A DNA stretch of 64,000 bases from Symbiodinium natans (Eukaryota; Sar; Dinophyceae; Suessiales; Symbiodiniaceae). A program made the translations under genes and the position numbers. The stretch is from contig CAJNDS010000014.1 of the NCBI GenBank assembly GCA_905221605.1, positions 977,920 through 1,041,919 on the forward strand, written 5' to 3'. This document shows positions 20,306-30,739 of this stretch, in pieces (within the stretch, counting starts at the first letter, position 1; every line of letters starts with the position of its first letter). The notes below the pieces were generated by a model. It had not been told where the DNA came from. It saw nothing but the letters and a program-made list of their open reading frames with translations, and ran no database searches.

Positions 20306-22192
20306 ATGTTGCCCTCAGGCCCCCTCCTTATCGCAGGCACCCCAAAACCTTCAGACGCCTCCACCCTTCACAAGATGTGTCCAAACCGTAGCCAACTCGG
20401 ACCGCCTTTCGAGATGGCTGATGTGTTGGCCGTGGGTACTCTGGTTCGGGCCATGGCAAGGCAGGCTTGCGGGGGGGCAGACGCAAGGAAGGGCGGTCTC
20501 CTGCATATGGCATCCCTGCTAACAGTCACCTCGCTGCTGCGGACACGAGTTACGTTGTCTTTGCCTGGAACCTTGAACACTCCTCCAAGGGGTGAGGTGC
20601 TCTTGCGTGCGAAAAGGAAATCTGAGTTGTTACCGGAAAATGGGCGGCTGCTCACCTTCAGAATTTCGAAGGCTGCTTCTGCTTCTCACCTCCTTTCCAT
20701 ACTCGATGTAGCAGTGGACCAGTGGGGATTCAACGAGTTCCACGCTGGAGCAGCTTTCTCGCGGCTAGCCAGGCTCAGAAAGCTGCAAAGGCTGCCGAGT
20801 GAGCACTTGAACAGTCATGTCTTCCGACGGCTGCAAGCTCGTGTCCTGGATATGATTTCGCAGAGCGTGCTAGAAGCCCGTGGTGCAGCAAACATCTTAT
20901 GGGCGGTGGCAGTGCTTGCAGTGGAAGAGGGAAGCAGTGGAGGCGGCGGAAGCGGTGGAAGCCGGCTGCTACCTTACTTGGTGCCGCGCCTGGTGAAGTT
21001 GGTTGATGACACCTCACCAAGAATGAAGCCACAAGAGCTGGCCAACTGCATCTGGGCGGTGGCACGTCTTACGGATTATTTCGAGGTGCAAGAAGCACTG
21101 CCGGGGATCCTGAAAAGCCTCCCTTCCAAGGTCCCTTACATGAAGCCGCAGGAAGTGTCCAACTGTCTCTGGGCTTCGGCGCGTCTCACCACAACAACCC
21201 AGGTCCTCGAGATCCTGGAAGTTGTGCCAAGCATAGCAGAACAGGCCGTTCGGCAGGCTGACATCATGGGACCACAGGACCTTTCGAACTGTCTCTGGGC
21301 TGCGGCACAACTGCGACAACTGCGAGGGGCATCAGAGGAGGGCGTTCTGGGGCGGCTCGTGCCCCGGCTGGCGGCCCAAGAGCCGCGGGTGGTGGAACAC
21401 ATGATTCCGCAGCATTTGGCAAACTGCTTGTGGGCCTCGGTGTACTTACAAGATGTTTCAGAGATCTTGCAAATGGTTTCGGATCTCGTGCGGCACATTC
21501 CGGCCAAGGCGCCTCTCATGAAATCGCAAGAGCTTGCCAACTGTCTCTGGGCGGCAGCGAACTTGGAGGATAAAGTCTTGGACGTCCGGTCCATCGTGCC
21601 ACATCTGGCAGAAAGTGTTGCGCAAGAGGCAGCCTCAGACAACATGCTGCCGCAGCATCTGTCCAATTGTCTTTGGGCCTCAGCACACCTGCATAGCTCC
21701 GTGCGGGAAGTGTTGAACGCCTTGCCATCAATCCTGCGAAAGATGCCAAGCCAGCTCGGCGGCATGAACTCTCAAGAGGTGGCCAACTGCCTCTGGGCAG
21801 TAGCGCATCTGAGGGAGGAGGTGCCAGTGCAGCACATGGTCACTCTGCTTCCTTGCCTGGCCAAGCGCTTGGCCGAGACGGTGGAGGGCATGAAGCCACA
21901 GGAGCTCTCCAGCTGCCTCTTGGCCTCAAGCCACCTCGAGAGCGTGTCTCCAGAGGTGCTGAGCTCCATGCCGCTCTTGGCCGATCGTTCCAACCGTATT
22001 TGGCCTGGAGGCCTCAAAGACGGCGTGGCAGCGTTGACTCCGTTGACTCCGTTGACTGCACGTGCCTGCAAGCAGAGGAAGAGCAGCCGCAGGTCCAACC
22101 CAAGCCGTTTTTGCTCAGCTGCCCACGAACCAAGAAACTTACCCAAAGCCCGGCAATTCTCTTTCTCTTTTGTTCCTGGAAAGATGAGATAA
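20306..22192 (+). CDS. Octotricopeptide-like (OPR/FASTK-type) repeat protein, single exon
   Basis: 628 codons without a stop, far above chance. After an N-terminal region of about 190 residues come about nine degenerate helical repeats of 38-45 residues. They are centred on a motif like MKPQELANCLWAVARL, at about residues 194, 234, 274, 314, 360, 400, 441, 483 and 525. The core (S/A)NCLWA matches the consensus of octotricopeptide and FASTK-like repeats, which bind RNA. Characterised members act in chloroplast or mitochondrial RNA maturation and translation. The family is strongly expanded in dinoflagellates. The region before the repeats (RISKAASASHLLSIL and FNEFHAGAAFSRLARL) also matches the usual layout. 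No C-terminal RAP domain is visible. After the ninth repeat the sequence turns into a basic, low-complexity tail beginning near residue 560, which includes a 10-bp triplication (TPLTPLT). A frameshift or lost 3' part is possible. The start is the first in-frame ATG after a splice-like AG; M34 or M46 are alternatives. No clear organellar targeting peptide is seen. Confidence 0.85.
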   Translation: MLPSGPLLIAGTPKPSDASTLHKMCPNRSQLGPPFEMADVLAVGTLVRAMARQACGGADARKGGLLHMASLLTVTSLLRTRVTLSLPGTLNTPPRGEVLLRAKRKSELLPENGRLLTFRISKAASASHLLSILDVAVDQWGFNEFHAGAAFSRLARLRKLQRLPSEHLNSHVFRRLQARVLDMISQSVLEARGAANILWAVAVLAVEEGSSGGGGSGGSRLLPYLVPRLVKLVDDTSPRMKPQELANCIWAVARLTDYFEVQEALPGILKSLPSKVPYMKPQEVSNCLWASARLTTTTQVLEILEVVPSIAEQAVRQADIMGPQDLSNCLWAAAQLRQLRGASEEGVLGRLVPRLAAQEPRVVEHMIPQHLANCLWASVYLQDVSEILQMVSDLVRHIPAKAPLMKSQELANCLWAAANLEDKVLDVRSIVPHLAESVAQEAASDNMLPQHLSNCLWASAHLHSSVREVLNALPSILRKMPSQLGGMNSQEVANCLWAVAHLREEVPVQHMVTLLPCLAKRLAETVEGMKPQELSSCLLASSHLESVSPEVLSSMPLLADRSNRIWPGGLKDGVAALTPLTPLTARACKQRKSSRRSNPSRFCSAAHEPRNLPKARQFSFSFVPGKMR

Positions 22193-22329
22193 GAGAGATG
22201 CAGATAAGAGAGATGCTGTCAGGAGACGGTCGAGCCTTGTGCGGCCCCGCGCTCGGACAATTCGAGAAGTTGTTCCCTCAGTCCTTCCTAGGGCCCACTG
22301 TTGGGATTTGAGCCCACATGACATGTCAC

Positions 22330-23225
22330 AGGTAGTAGGCCACACACGAAATCACATGAAGCACTGAGTGTGGCAACTTGCGAGAACTTCACGTTCATGA
22401 TGGTTCTTCACTTTGCATCTGCTTTGCTTTCAATTCCAGTGAACGAAGATGAGTTTCTATTCTACATCGTTGGCATTAGACTTCAGAGCGTCTTGGACGA
22501 TGTTTGTCCAGACATGAACAGGCTTGTAAGAAGCAACAGTACTTGCGTGTCTTCAAGTGGTAGCTTTCAAGCAGCGTAAAACCCCACAACACTTTGGGGC
22601 TCCGAAGACATGTGCCAGATGGTGTACGGAGCGTATGCAGCATTATGCGCAGCTTTTGACCCGACCTGGGAAAACACAGCAAACAAAGCCAGCGAAGGTG
22701 CCTTATGGCGTGTTAGCGCAGGCACGCGGCTGGGCAACGCCAAGTGACGAGTATATAGATGTGTTATGAACTTTCACCTTAACCAGAATGTGTCGTTGTT
22801 GAAGTGAATCCTTCATGCGAAGTAGCAAGCAGTCTAAGTATGTCTAAATCTTGGGGAGCTTTGGCGTGGAGCCGTGTCTCTCAGCTCACTCCAGGTGCTG
22901 CTATGACTGCGCAACTGGAACATGGAAAAGAGTCCTACATGCAATACGCCGGGCCATGTGGCTCAATTGTCTGCCAACTTCTTGCAGGTGACCTCCCTGG
23001 CTGGCGGTTGCGTGCGCCTGTCCTGGTTTGGAGCTTGGGCGTTCCGCTGACTTTAACTGACTGAGAATATCTCCGTGTATGTCTGAAGCCACACTTTGCA
23101 CGCACTGCAGGCTCTTTGACTGGGAAAGCGCGCCCGATGAGATGTCCAGCGAGGAGTGGGCACGTGCCCTAGAAGTCTACCGCAGTTTCTCAGAAGTGAT
23201 TCGGTGTCCGAACGCCGAGTCGTGA
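22330..23225 (+). CDS. Multi-exon gene, unknown protein (four candidate exons)
   Basis: Candidate exons: (1) about 22330-22578, reading ATCENFTFMMVLHFASALLS and IPVNEDEFLFYIVGIRLQSV, with a hydrophobic start; (2) 22579-22696, reading MCQMVYGAYAALCAAFDPTW, then ENTANKASE with a GT donor at 22697; (3) about 22889-22988, reading TAQLEHGKESYMQYAGPC, with donor cttgcag|gtgacc; (4) 23111-23225 after a ctgcag acceptor, reading LFDWESAPDEMSSEEWARAL and EVYRSFSEVIRCPNAES, then TGA. Exon 4 is the most convincing. Frames and compositions are protein-like, and the region lies head-to-tail 0.1 kb after the repeat protein. The joins are inferred and the phases were not all checked. No family is recognised. 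Confidence 0.5.
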
Positions 23226-23251
23226 GCGCTGCTGTTTAGTGAGATCAGCTT

Positions 23252-23530
23252 GTGATTACCAGCGGCTCGTGTACTTACATGGGGTATGGCATAGATGATG
23301 GATGCTGGCGCGCAGTGATCGTTGGTGTTGCGCTCTTTGACAATCTTGCTCTGGACAGTGGCAGAATCGTCACGTCTCCTCCCTCGATGTACTTGAAATC
23401 GGAGAAGTCTGCGGGATGTTTGACAGTGTCCCAGGTCGAAGGTCTGGGAGACCTCTGGGTGACCTCTGGGAGACCTCTAAGTTCTGTGTCGGGTGTTTGT
23501 GGTGCTCTCTGCATCTCTGTGCGGTGGTGA
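23252..23530 (+). CDS. Candidate exon, unknown protein
   Basis: A plus frame of 92 codons, protein-like from 23283 (GIDDGCWRAVIVGVALFDN) to about 23440. A 13-bp tandem triplication (gggagacctctg-like, 23446-23482) follows in the frame. The opposite-strand frame 23275-23628 is also open. Confidence 0.3.
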   Translation: MITSGSCTYMGYGIDDGCWRAVIVGVALFDNLALDSGRIVTSPPSMYLKSEKSAGCLTVSQVEGLGDLWVTSGRPLSSVSGVCGALCISVRW

Positions 23531-23657
23531 GCCTGAGGCCCGGAGAGGTTTCGAGGTCCTGTGCTCCGAGGAGGGTCAAGAGGCCCAGTACTACATGCAT
23601 GACATATGTCCGCGTTGCGCACTTCCACGCTTGAGATGTGAATGGCCAGGATTCTGA
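23483..23657 (+). CDS. Cys-containing terminal exon candidate
   Basis: A plus frame without ATG, open from TAA at about 23478 to TGA 23655-23657. It reads RRGFEVLCSEEGQEAQYYMH and then DICPRCALPRLRCEWPGF. The CPRC pair with flanking Cys residues could form a small zinc-binding knuckle. The acceptor is not certain. Confidence 0.4.
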
Positions 23658-24198
23658 GGATGTGAAGGTTCTGCCTTTCTCAAAGCCTGGCTCCGAGATG
23701 CATGAGTTGTTCCAAAGTTCCTACGAAACCTCGTCTTGAATTGGGGAAGTCCTCGAGTCCTACACTGTGATCTCCGAGTGCAATTCCCATTCAGCGCTCG
23801 GAAACTTCCGAGATCACCGGCGGCCTTGGAGCTCCCTGCCGGGCAAAGATACCGCCTCCAGGCATGGGGCGAGCAGCAGAGTTCTCCCCATTTTTCTTTG
23901 AAGTCTTCGACTCTGCATTCAACAATATGCAGGCATGTCAGGCCCGCTGGTCACGCATCAGTTGCGCAAGCATACGGTTCTAAGAGTAATCTCTTTTTTC
24001 AATGAGTTGGTTGTAGGCTTGTCTCTAGATGTACCTTCCTGCAAGCCTCGGAGAAGCGGTGGCAGAGTTTCATGCGGCGTGCTGTTTTTCTTGTACTTCT
24101 CTCTCCGGGGGCGTGCAAACGTTGAACAGGGAAGCAGTTTCGGCACATGTCTAGAAGGGGAGGTCAGTTCTTTTTCAATTCAGGTGAAGTATTGACAA

Positions 24199-24241
24199 GG
24201 AGGAGGGGGAGGAGGGGGGAGGAGGGGGGAGGAGGGGGGGG
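24199..24241. repeat. (GGAGGAGGGG)n G-rich repeat
   Basis: Four imperfect GGAGGAGGGGG units with quadruplex-forming potential on the plus strand. Confidence 0.9.
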
Positions 24242-24789
24242 ACGTTGATGCTTCACAAGACAAGGGGAAGGTGTGTCGGCTCTTGTCGAAAAGTGCTGGT
24301 GGAGATGGGAGTGGCGCTCTGCCACAGGCTCATTCCTGTAGCCCTCGAATTCCAGCGAAAGAATCACCGACCCTGCAAGTGTTCCCCCTGATTCTGAGAG
24401 CAAAATGAACTGCACAGGTGCGGGCGACCCTGTCCGATTCCAGGCAATCAGGTGCGGATGTTCTTGCTGCACATTCAATCAAGGCAGTAGACGAATCGAG
24501 TATTGTTGTGCCATTGGGCACTTTTGTTGCAGCATGGAATGTATACAGTTTATATCGGCACTCGGGGTTACTCCTTGTCCTCAAGCGCCCTGAGTAGCAG
24601 GATAGGACTCGTCGCAGCTCCGCTGGAAGTCAAGTCAACGGCCCAGGGACCACCACTTGGACCTCGGCGCCGTCCAGCGCGGCCCGGCCCTGAGTGCCCA
24701 CACGTTGCCGTGGCTGAATCTTAAAAAACTTATCCGAGCAGTTTGTCTTTGTGGCTGTGGGCTGGCTGTTATGTTGTTCTTTTTCGGTT

Positions 24790-24978
24790 TTCGAGGGTGA
24801 GGTGCTGTCAGACCTCGGCAGTGCGCCCGACCAGGTCAGCGCCGACTTGCGAGCACCCACCTCGCCAGTCAAGGCTCAGGCTGAACTTTGTCGTACGGTG
24901 GTGCGAATCGCACATGGTCCGGGCGAGGGCAAAGATACTGTACAGTGTCTCAACAACACGACTGAGCGATGTGAATGA
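24790..24978 (+). CDS. Candidate terminal exon
   Basis: A plus frame reading GEVLSDLGSAPDQVSADLRA and AQAELCRTVVRIAHGPGEGK up to TGA at 24976-24978. The composition is strongly protein-like. A possible acceptor is tttcgag. No family is recognised. Confidence 0.4.
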   Translation, partial: FEGEVLSDLGSAPDQVSADLRAPTSPVKAQAELCRTVVRIAHGPGEGKDTVQCLNNTTERCE

Positions 24979-25054
24979 AATGAAGCCCTGAAGCTTTAGA
25001 ACATCCCACTGTCACTGTCCTACCCTCCAAGTACGCATACTCGGTAGGCGATCA

Positions 25055-27630
25055 AAGTTCCTGACCGGTGCTTTCGGAGGCCTCCTCACCCGTGTCTCTC
25101 GACAGCGAGGCCAGGCATCTTTCCTCTGCGTACGAGCGGCACTGGCTTTGAATGTGGCCTGCAAAAAGGGTTGGAGCAGAGCAACCCCAAACCTTCTGTC
25201 CTTTCTCTCTCGCTCTCTGTCTCGCTATTTGTTCGGTCTTTCTCTCTGTCCCTTCTGTCACTACTTCTGTCTCTCTACTAGTAGCTGTCTTTCTCTCTTT
25301 CCTTGTTTCCATGTTCGTCTCTTCCTTGTCCGTCTGTTCTATTTTTCTCTCTCGTTAACTTCAGTCCCACACCCCTAAGCCTAAGAAACTGACAGCTAAT
25401 TCGATACGGGATCCGGCTGTGTTAACGCGAGCCCCCCGTGAGGCAACTTTGCCGAACCTGCAAGTGTGTGGTGCTGAGCCGTTTGCACTATTCATCGTCA
25501 TGCGTAGTGGGGCGCCGAAAGGAAAGCCTGGCAGCAGCTGAAACAGCAGGCGTACCAAATGCATGTCCGCAACACCTATGCTACCGCAGGCGAAGTGCTT
25601 TGAGATCCCCTCTCTTCGCTCCGATTTGCAAATTCCCTTCTTCATATCGTTTCGTCGCAGACTGGACTTTGGGCAAGCAGCTGCAACAACTAAGCTAAAG
25701 GTTTGGGTTTCTACCGAGTGTTTGGCAGAGTTTGGCGTAGGCGGGTTGCGCTCGGGCTCAAACTGTCAAATGATGTAGAATGAAAAGTGGTGCTGTGCAA
25801 AGAGTGCTGCAATGTTTGGCGCGACAAGCATGCGACCATGCCCAATCTTTTTTGAGTCATCGTCCTTCTCATAAACGTCCACCGAAATGAGAGAAGTGGC
25901 GATAACTTGCTTCCGACTTGCCGGCCCTGTATTGTGGACCAAAGCGACCGCCGATCAGAACTGTACTGGTGCCCCCCCGGCAAGCCATCCATCAGCCGAA
26001 TCAATGACAGTTTCGGCGGGATTGGTTCATGGACATGTCGAGCTCTTTCACCACCGCTGGCAAAGACGCTCATTCTTCCCTGACAAAGGATGAGAGATGA
26101 TGAGAGATGATGAGAGATGAGAGCAGCCACTAGGATTATGCCCCAATTGCAGGACCAACTCATGGAGCCCAAGACAACTCCCACAAAGGCTCTTCGATCC
26201 CCCACCCCCTGTCAAAGGGGGACATCGGAGCTGATTCAACGGCGGGTGTGGACTCTCGAAGATTGAACTGAGGGATGCCCCATGATACGGGTACCTCCCA
26301 GTGAAACTCGCAAGCCTGACCCCGGCATAACCTTCCAAAGAGCCAAGATGCCGTCAAGAGACCGGAGCCGCCCGAGCCCAGGCCGAAAGCCAAGTCGAAA
26401 GGCCGAGTGGCCGCCAACTTTGGAGTCCTTTGGCTGAAGCAGAGAGGGGGGGTTAGGGTTTTAGGGTTTAGGGTGTAGGGTTTAGGGTTCCGGGTTTAGG
26501 GTTTAGGGTTTGACCTGAGTGACAGAACAACAGCAGAAGTAGCCTCAGAAAGGGCAAGTTCAGCAGCGAAGCAGAAGCGGGTAAAGTGGAGGGTTCGCAG
26601 TGGGCTTGTCTTGCATGGAGCCAGCTAAGCCTTGCAGACTTCAGTCCGTTGTTCCGACATGTTCCGATGGCATACCAAGTCATGCATGTGTTGATATCAT
26701 AATGGCAAATGGTCCTTCCATCAAGACTGTTGTTCATCGGGTCAACCCGCGAACTGATAATCGGCAACGGAAGACAGAGGCAGTCATGTCGTGTCTTGAT
26801 GTGCAAAAAGTCGCTAAATGTCGAACACAGAGTCATGTCATGTCAGTCATGCCATGCCATGCCATGCCATGCCATGCCTTGATTCGTTGCAAAAGCCTTG
26901 TCAGTCACCCCGCGAAACCATGCAACAGAAATGTCGACACTCGACCCCTGTAGGCTTTCATGGCAGCAGCCGTTCCGAGCCCCTCTGCGCCGAACGCTGC
27001 TGCAGCGAAGGTGCCTTGACTTGAAGACAAGAGGAAGTGCGTGTGTGTAACCGTGTAACATCGTGCAACGTCGTTTAACCCTACAACCCTAACTGGGGCT
27101 TGTAGATCGCACGTGTTGTGCCGGGCGGGAGCCTGCGCTTGCTGAGCGTCTAAAGATGTAGTGCGATTGGACCAAAGAGCTCAAGGTTGAAAGGGGGGGC
27201 TGAAGAATTCGCTGTCAGTAGCAAGAGCGGAGATCCCTTTTTGTGAGGGCTGGTTTGGATCGGATCGAAATCCTATGGGTCCGGCTGGTCCCTTCACATG
27301 GGTGGGGCCTTCGATCCTCAACAGATAAACTTTCAGTTTCCAGCTTGCGTTGCATTGCTTTACAGGAGCGTAATTTTCACGCATCGACTTCGTGTCGACT
27401 AAGTGCCATGGCTTCTTTGCAAACATACTGTACTGACCGTTCTCGTCTAGGAAGTCTAAGCCTGACGCCGCACAGAGTGCTAGTGTGAGGTCGTGATGGG
27501 CGGGTCAGTTCGCCAGCAGGCCGACCTTTTTAAAGCTGTGCTAGCATAGCATCGAATCAGGCAGCATTGTTGCAACAGATCCACATGTCCCGAAGGCGCG
27601 GCCTGATCCGCTGGTTGCACCCTATCCGCG
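25055..27630. other. Mostly non-coding
   Basis: The stretch holds a pyrimidine-rich CTCT/TCTGTC stretch (25195-25355), a 9-bp repeat gatgagaga (26088-26122), a telomere-type array (26450-26511) and a CCATG run (26846-26878). The longest open frame (25711-26205 minus, 164 codons) has no supporting feature. Confidence 0.35.
26450..26511 (+). repeat. Interstitial telomere-type array (TTTAGGG)
   Basis: About eight units with variants GTGTAGGG and TTCCGGG. Confidence 0.9.
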
Positions 27631-27639
27631 GGTCGTTTC

Positions 27640-27790
27640 TGTCTGCAGCTGAGCTTTGCTTCCGCCTGGGCGTCTGGAAGGCTCTTTGACCCTTTGACCA
27701 AACCGGACCTTACTTTCGACGTACATAACGTTGAGGCCGGCCCCGTGGATGCTGCCAGTGAGAAGGCCGAGATGGCAGAGAGGCCTGCCT
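27640..27790 (+). CDS. Candidate exon, unknown protein
   Basis: After ctgcag (ending at about 27649) the plus frame reads SFASAWASGRLFDPLTKPDL and TFDVHNVEAGPVDAASEKAE. It is protein-like up to about 27790, then becomes Cys/Phe-rich. A long minus frame (27480-27950) overlaps it. Confidence 0.4.
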
Positions 27791-28291
27791 GTCGCAGTCG
27801 CATGCACTGCCCGTCGGTTGCTTTCTTTGGCTGCTTCCTTGCAAGTTTCCACACGACTGTGTTTTTGTGTTGTCCTCGGTCTGGGCTCAGTGTGAACGTG
27901 TGTTGGCGTCTGTTGACGCTTTCCGCCGCAGACTTCGACTGCGCGGGCAAAGTGGGTCGTGGCCCTGGCCTGCAAGGATCTTTGATGGGTTTTTCCGTTT
28001 CATCCGTTTCGCTTGATGGAGGTTAGGTTGAGCTGGGCCAGGCATGAAAAGTTGAGGCATATCTTGAAGCAGATGAGATTCTCCTAAGGACGAGGGAGAC
28101 CTCCAACACGCATGACTCGCATCCGTCCAGATCTCGGCCAGCGTTGCCACCTTGATCAAACGTCTCGTGTCAGTGGCATTTGATGATTCTTCCACTGCAG
28201 ATCACAAAACCATTTGCTTGGGTCGCATGTTTCGCAAAGCCTGTGAGCCTCACCAGTTCATCGCCTAAAGCCCTTTCATGGCCCTTCAGTA

Positions 28292-28491
28292 TTCAGAATG
28301 CAGACGAGAGGTTGAGTCTATGTGAGCCTCGTGCATCCATGCAGCGCAAGAGGGGCCGTTGCACGCCCAGGCGTTCTTCGAGCTTTGATTCTGACGACGA
28401 GAGCCTTGCGAAGCTGTCCTTGGCTCTTCGAAGCCGCCCTGCCACGATTGCCACATTGAAGTTCTGGCCACTGCACCGTGATGTACCGTGA
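28292..28491 (+). CDS. Candidate C-terminal exon with basic and acidic patches
   Basis: A plus frame reading ASMQRKRGRCTPRRSSSFDS, then DDESLAKLSLALRSRPATI, up to TGA 28489-28491. The Arg-rich patch followed by SSSFDSDDE resembles a nuclear signal with a casein-kinase-type acidic site, but that is inference. It is opposed by a 194-codon minus frame (28286-28870) that I judge weaker. Confidence 0.35.
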
Positions 28492-28850
28492 TGTACCGTG
28501 AGCAAGCTCGATGAGCTGTTGTGGCCTGCGCATCTTGGCCGAGGCTTGGAGAAGAACACGGTAGCCAGACAAAAGCGGCAGCTGCAGGACGCGGCATCAC
28601 GTGCACTAAGCCATTCTCCATGCGCCTGAGACCAATTTGAAGGATGCAATCAACAGGCACGTCGATAGTGGACAGGTGTTTCAAAGTGCTGGAGAGGTTC
28701 GGTCCTGTCTTTTTTCCACCTTTCGAAAACATCAAGAGCGTTAGGTGACGGGAGTGGATATCTACTGGCACTATAATACGGCTAGCTTGCTTTTTCTTTG
28801 CTGCAGTCGAAATCAACACCCAGTTCTCTTCTTGTCGCAAAGTGCAGAGA

Positions 28851-28977
28851 ATGGGGAGCGACGGCGACATGGATCTGATCGACTCTCCCCCAAAAAGGCA
28901 TCTTGGGATACCTTGGGTATGGGCTGCGCGTATTGCTTGCCTGCTCAGGCACAGGCACGATCAGGCGCACAGTTAGG
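28851..28977 (+). CDS. Short open frame, possible first exon
   Basis: The frame from ATG at about 28851 reads MGSDGDMDLIDSPPKRHLGI and ends at TAG about 126 bp later. The acidic start with a DSPPKR motif is protein-like. Confidence 0.3.
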
Positions 28978-29427
28978 CTCTGACATGCTGGCATTGCTTT
29001 TGACCCTTTTCTGACACAAATGAAACTGCCCACTTTGGACAGGCCGAAATGTTTGCCGTCTGGCTACTGCCAAGCGTATCACAGTCCTGAGGTTTGACCA
29101 AAAAACATTCTAAAAGACGGGGCGACGCCGAGGAGCTGCGCTAGCTGCGCCATCCGGCACCCACTATGGCCCAAACCCGAACGGAGACCCTCCTAAGACT
29201 TCGGGCAGCCCACTACGCCTTGGCGCGAACCCCTCCTCCATGGGAAGAGAAGTGGACAAACTCATTAGACAGGGGGGGGGGTAGAAGCAGAGCATGAAGA
29301 GAGCCAGGAGGTGGCCAGCGAGGCAGCCCATCAGCTACCAGAGCGACTGGAGGTGCCGCCATCTGCGATGCGTCGCTTTGTCACACCTCTGCTGTTGGCA
29401 GAGCTTGTGCTTGGCGAGAGGGATAGA

Positions 29428-29452
29428 GAGAGGGAGAGAGAGAGAGATAGAT
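29428..29452. repeat. (GA)n microsatellite
   Basis: Short impure GA run within gagagggatagagagagggagagag. Confidence 0.85.
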
Positions 29453-29699
29453 TGAGTTGAATCGGGGTTTTTTTAGGTCTTTTTGCTGGGGCCACATCAT
29501 GTTTTAAGTTGAGAACACCAAGAGAGCTCTGCAAGTCACACATGAACTGCTCAGTAGGCGATCGTGTGGCGAGCACAGCGAACAGGTGATCCATCATATT
29601 ATCCTGTAAACTGATTGGTAAATAGCACAGCTGTGTCCTGAAAGATTCGCCTTAGCCAGTTTAAAGCGGTTGAAGTCAAAATGCGTTATTCGCCTTTAC

Positions 29700-29887
29700 A
29701 CTCACTCTGTGGCTCTCTGGCTGTTGAAGTTTCTTTGATCCAAGCGCCTGTGGGCCCGAGATACCTGCTGCCGAGAGTTGCATGCTCACGCAGGTTCCGG
29801 AGAGATGAGTTGGATTTAGCGCAGGGTCGCCCGGCCATTCTGGGAATCGATAACTCTTCATCTGCAGACGCCCATAGCATCAGGTGA
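29700..29887 (+). CDS. Candidate exon, unknown protein
   Basis: A plus frame containing LDLAQGRPAILGIDNSSSAD, closing at TGA 29885-29887 just after catcag|gtgag. The CAG|GTGAG at 29880-29886 is a good donor and probably ends the exon at 29882. Confidence 0.35.
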
Positions 29888-30739
29888 GCAGTCAGTCACA
29901 ATGTTTGGGCGACCACTGCAATCAGCATGTTCACCGAGGTCGGCAAGCGTGTGAGCCGAACACGGGCGAACACCTGTCGACGTGCCCAAAATCGGTTGAG
30001 GGTCGAGTGCGTGCTTTGCCGCAGCCGAAAGGGAACCTGTCTCCAAGCCTAACAGCCAAAGAACAGTGTTGCCTTGCGCGAATCTGCGCGAATCTGCTCC
30101 TCGGAACATCAGGCAGTGCAGCGGTGTCTCAGTGTCAAGCCTAAAGAGCGCAGCAAGCCGTGCGCTGTGGAGGTGAAGCCTTCTCCAAGATTCTGAAGGG
30201 GCTTAAGAGAATTTAATCATTCAACATCATTTTGCCCGGGCAGAGCGTGGTGGTGGCACAACATCCGGAGATATCCTGAAGGCATTTGAGAAAGTACGCA
30301 CCAAGTCCTCTCTTAAACTGGGGGCGGTTTACACTGCACCACCAAAGACGCACACGAGACAAGCAATTGTCTGCACTAAGGCTAGCCTAGAAGCATCCGC
30401 ATGCCTTCCCCAATGTTGCATGCCACTTCGTGCCGCTAAATCGGGCATGGTAAAGCCGGGTGCTTGGTCCACTTCGCTCCTTCCTCGCAACAGCTTCAAG
30501 AATGCTTCAAGTTTCTGTTTCATTCTCTTCTTTTTGTACAAGCCATCCTTGAGCCCAGAGGCGTTCACGCATCCTCCGAGACCTCGGTCTCGCGCAGGGG
30601 TGCCCGGGTTGCCCACAAAATCCCAGGGATGCAAACTCTAAGGGCGCAGACCCACCGAGGCTGCCTGAGGACTTCTTCGAAGACTTTGAGCAGCGCTGGC
30701 GCTTCCTGCCCCGGCCCCAATGCCCGTGAGGAAGAGCTA

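Noticed and set aside
20328-21765. Minus-strand frames opposite the repeat-protein gene
   Set aside because: Cys/Arg/Ser-rich shadows of the plus-strand repeats. Their apparent repeat pattern mirrors the LANCLWA units.
28286-28870. 194-codon minus frame
   Set aside because: Some stretches look protein-like, but it overlaps plus-strand frames with clearer acidic and basic character. A frame of this length is near the chance limit. Left open rather than called.
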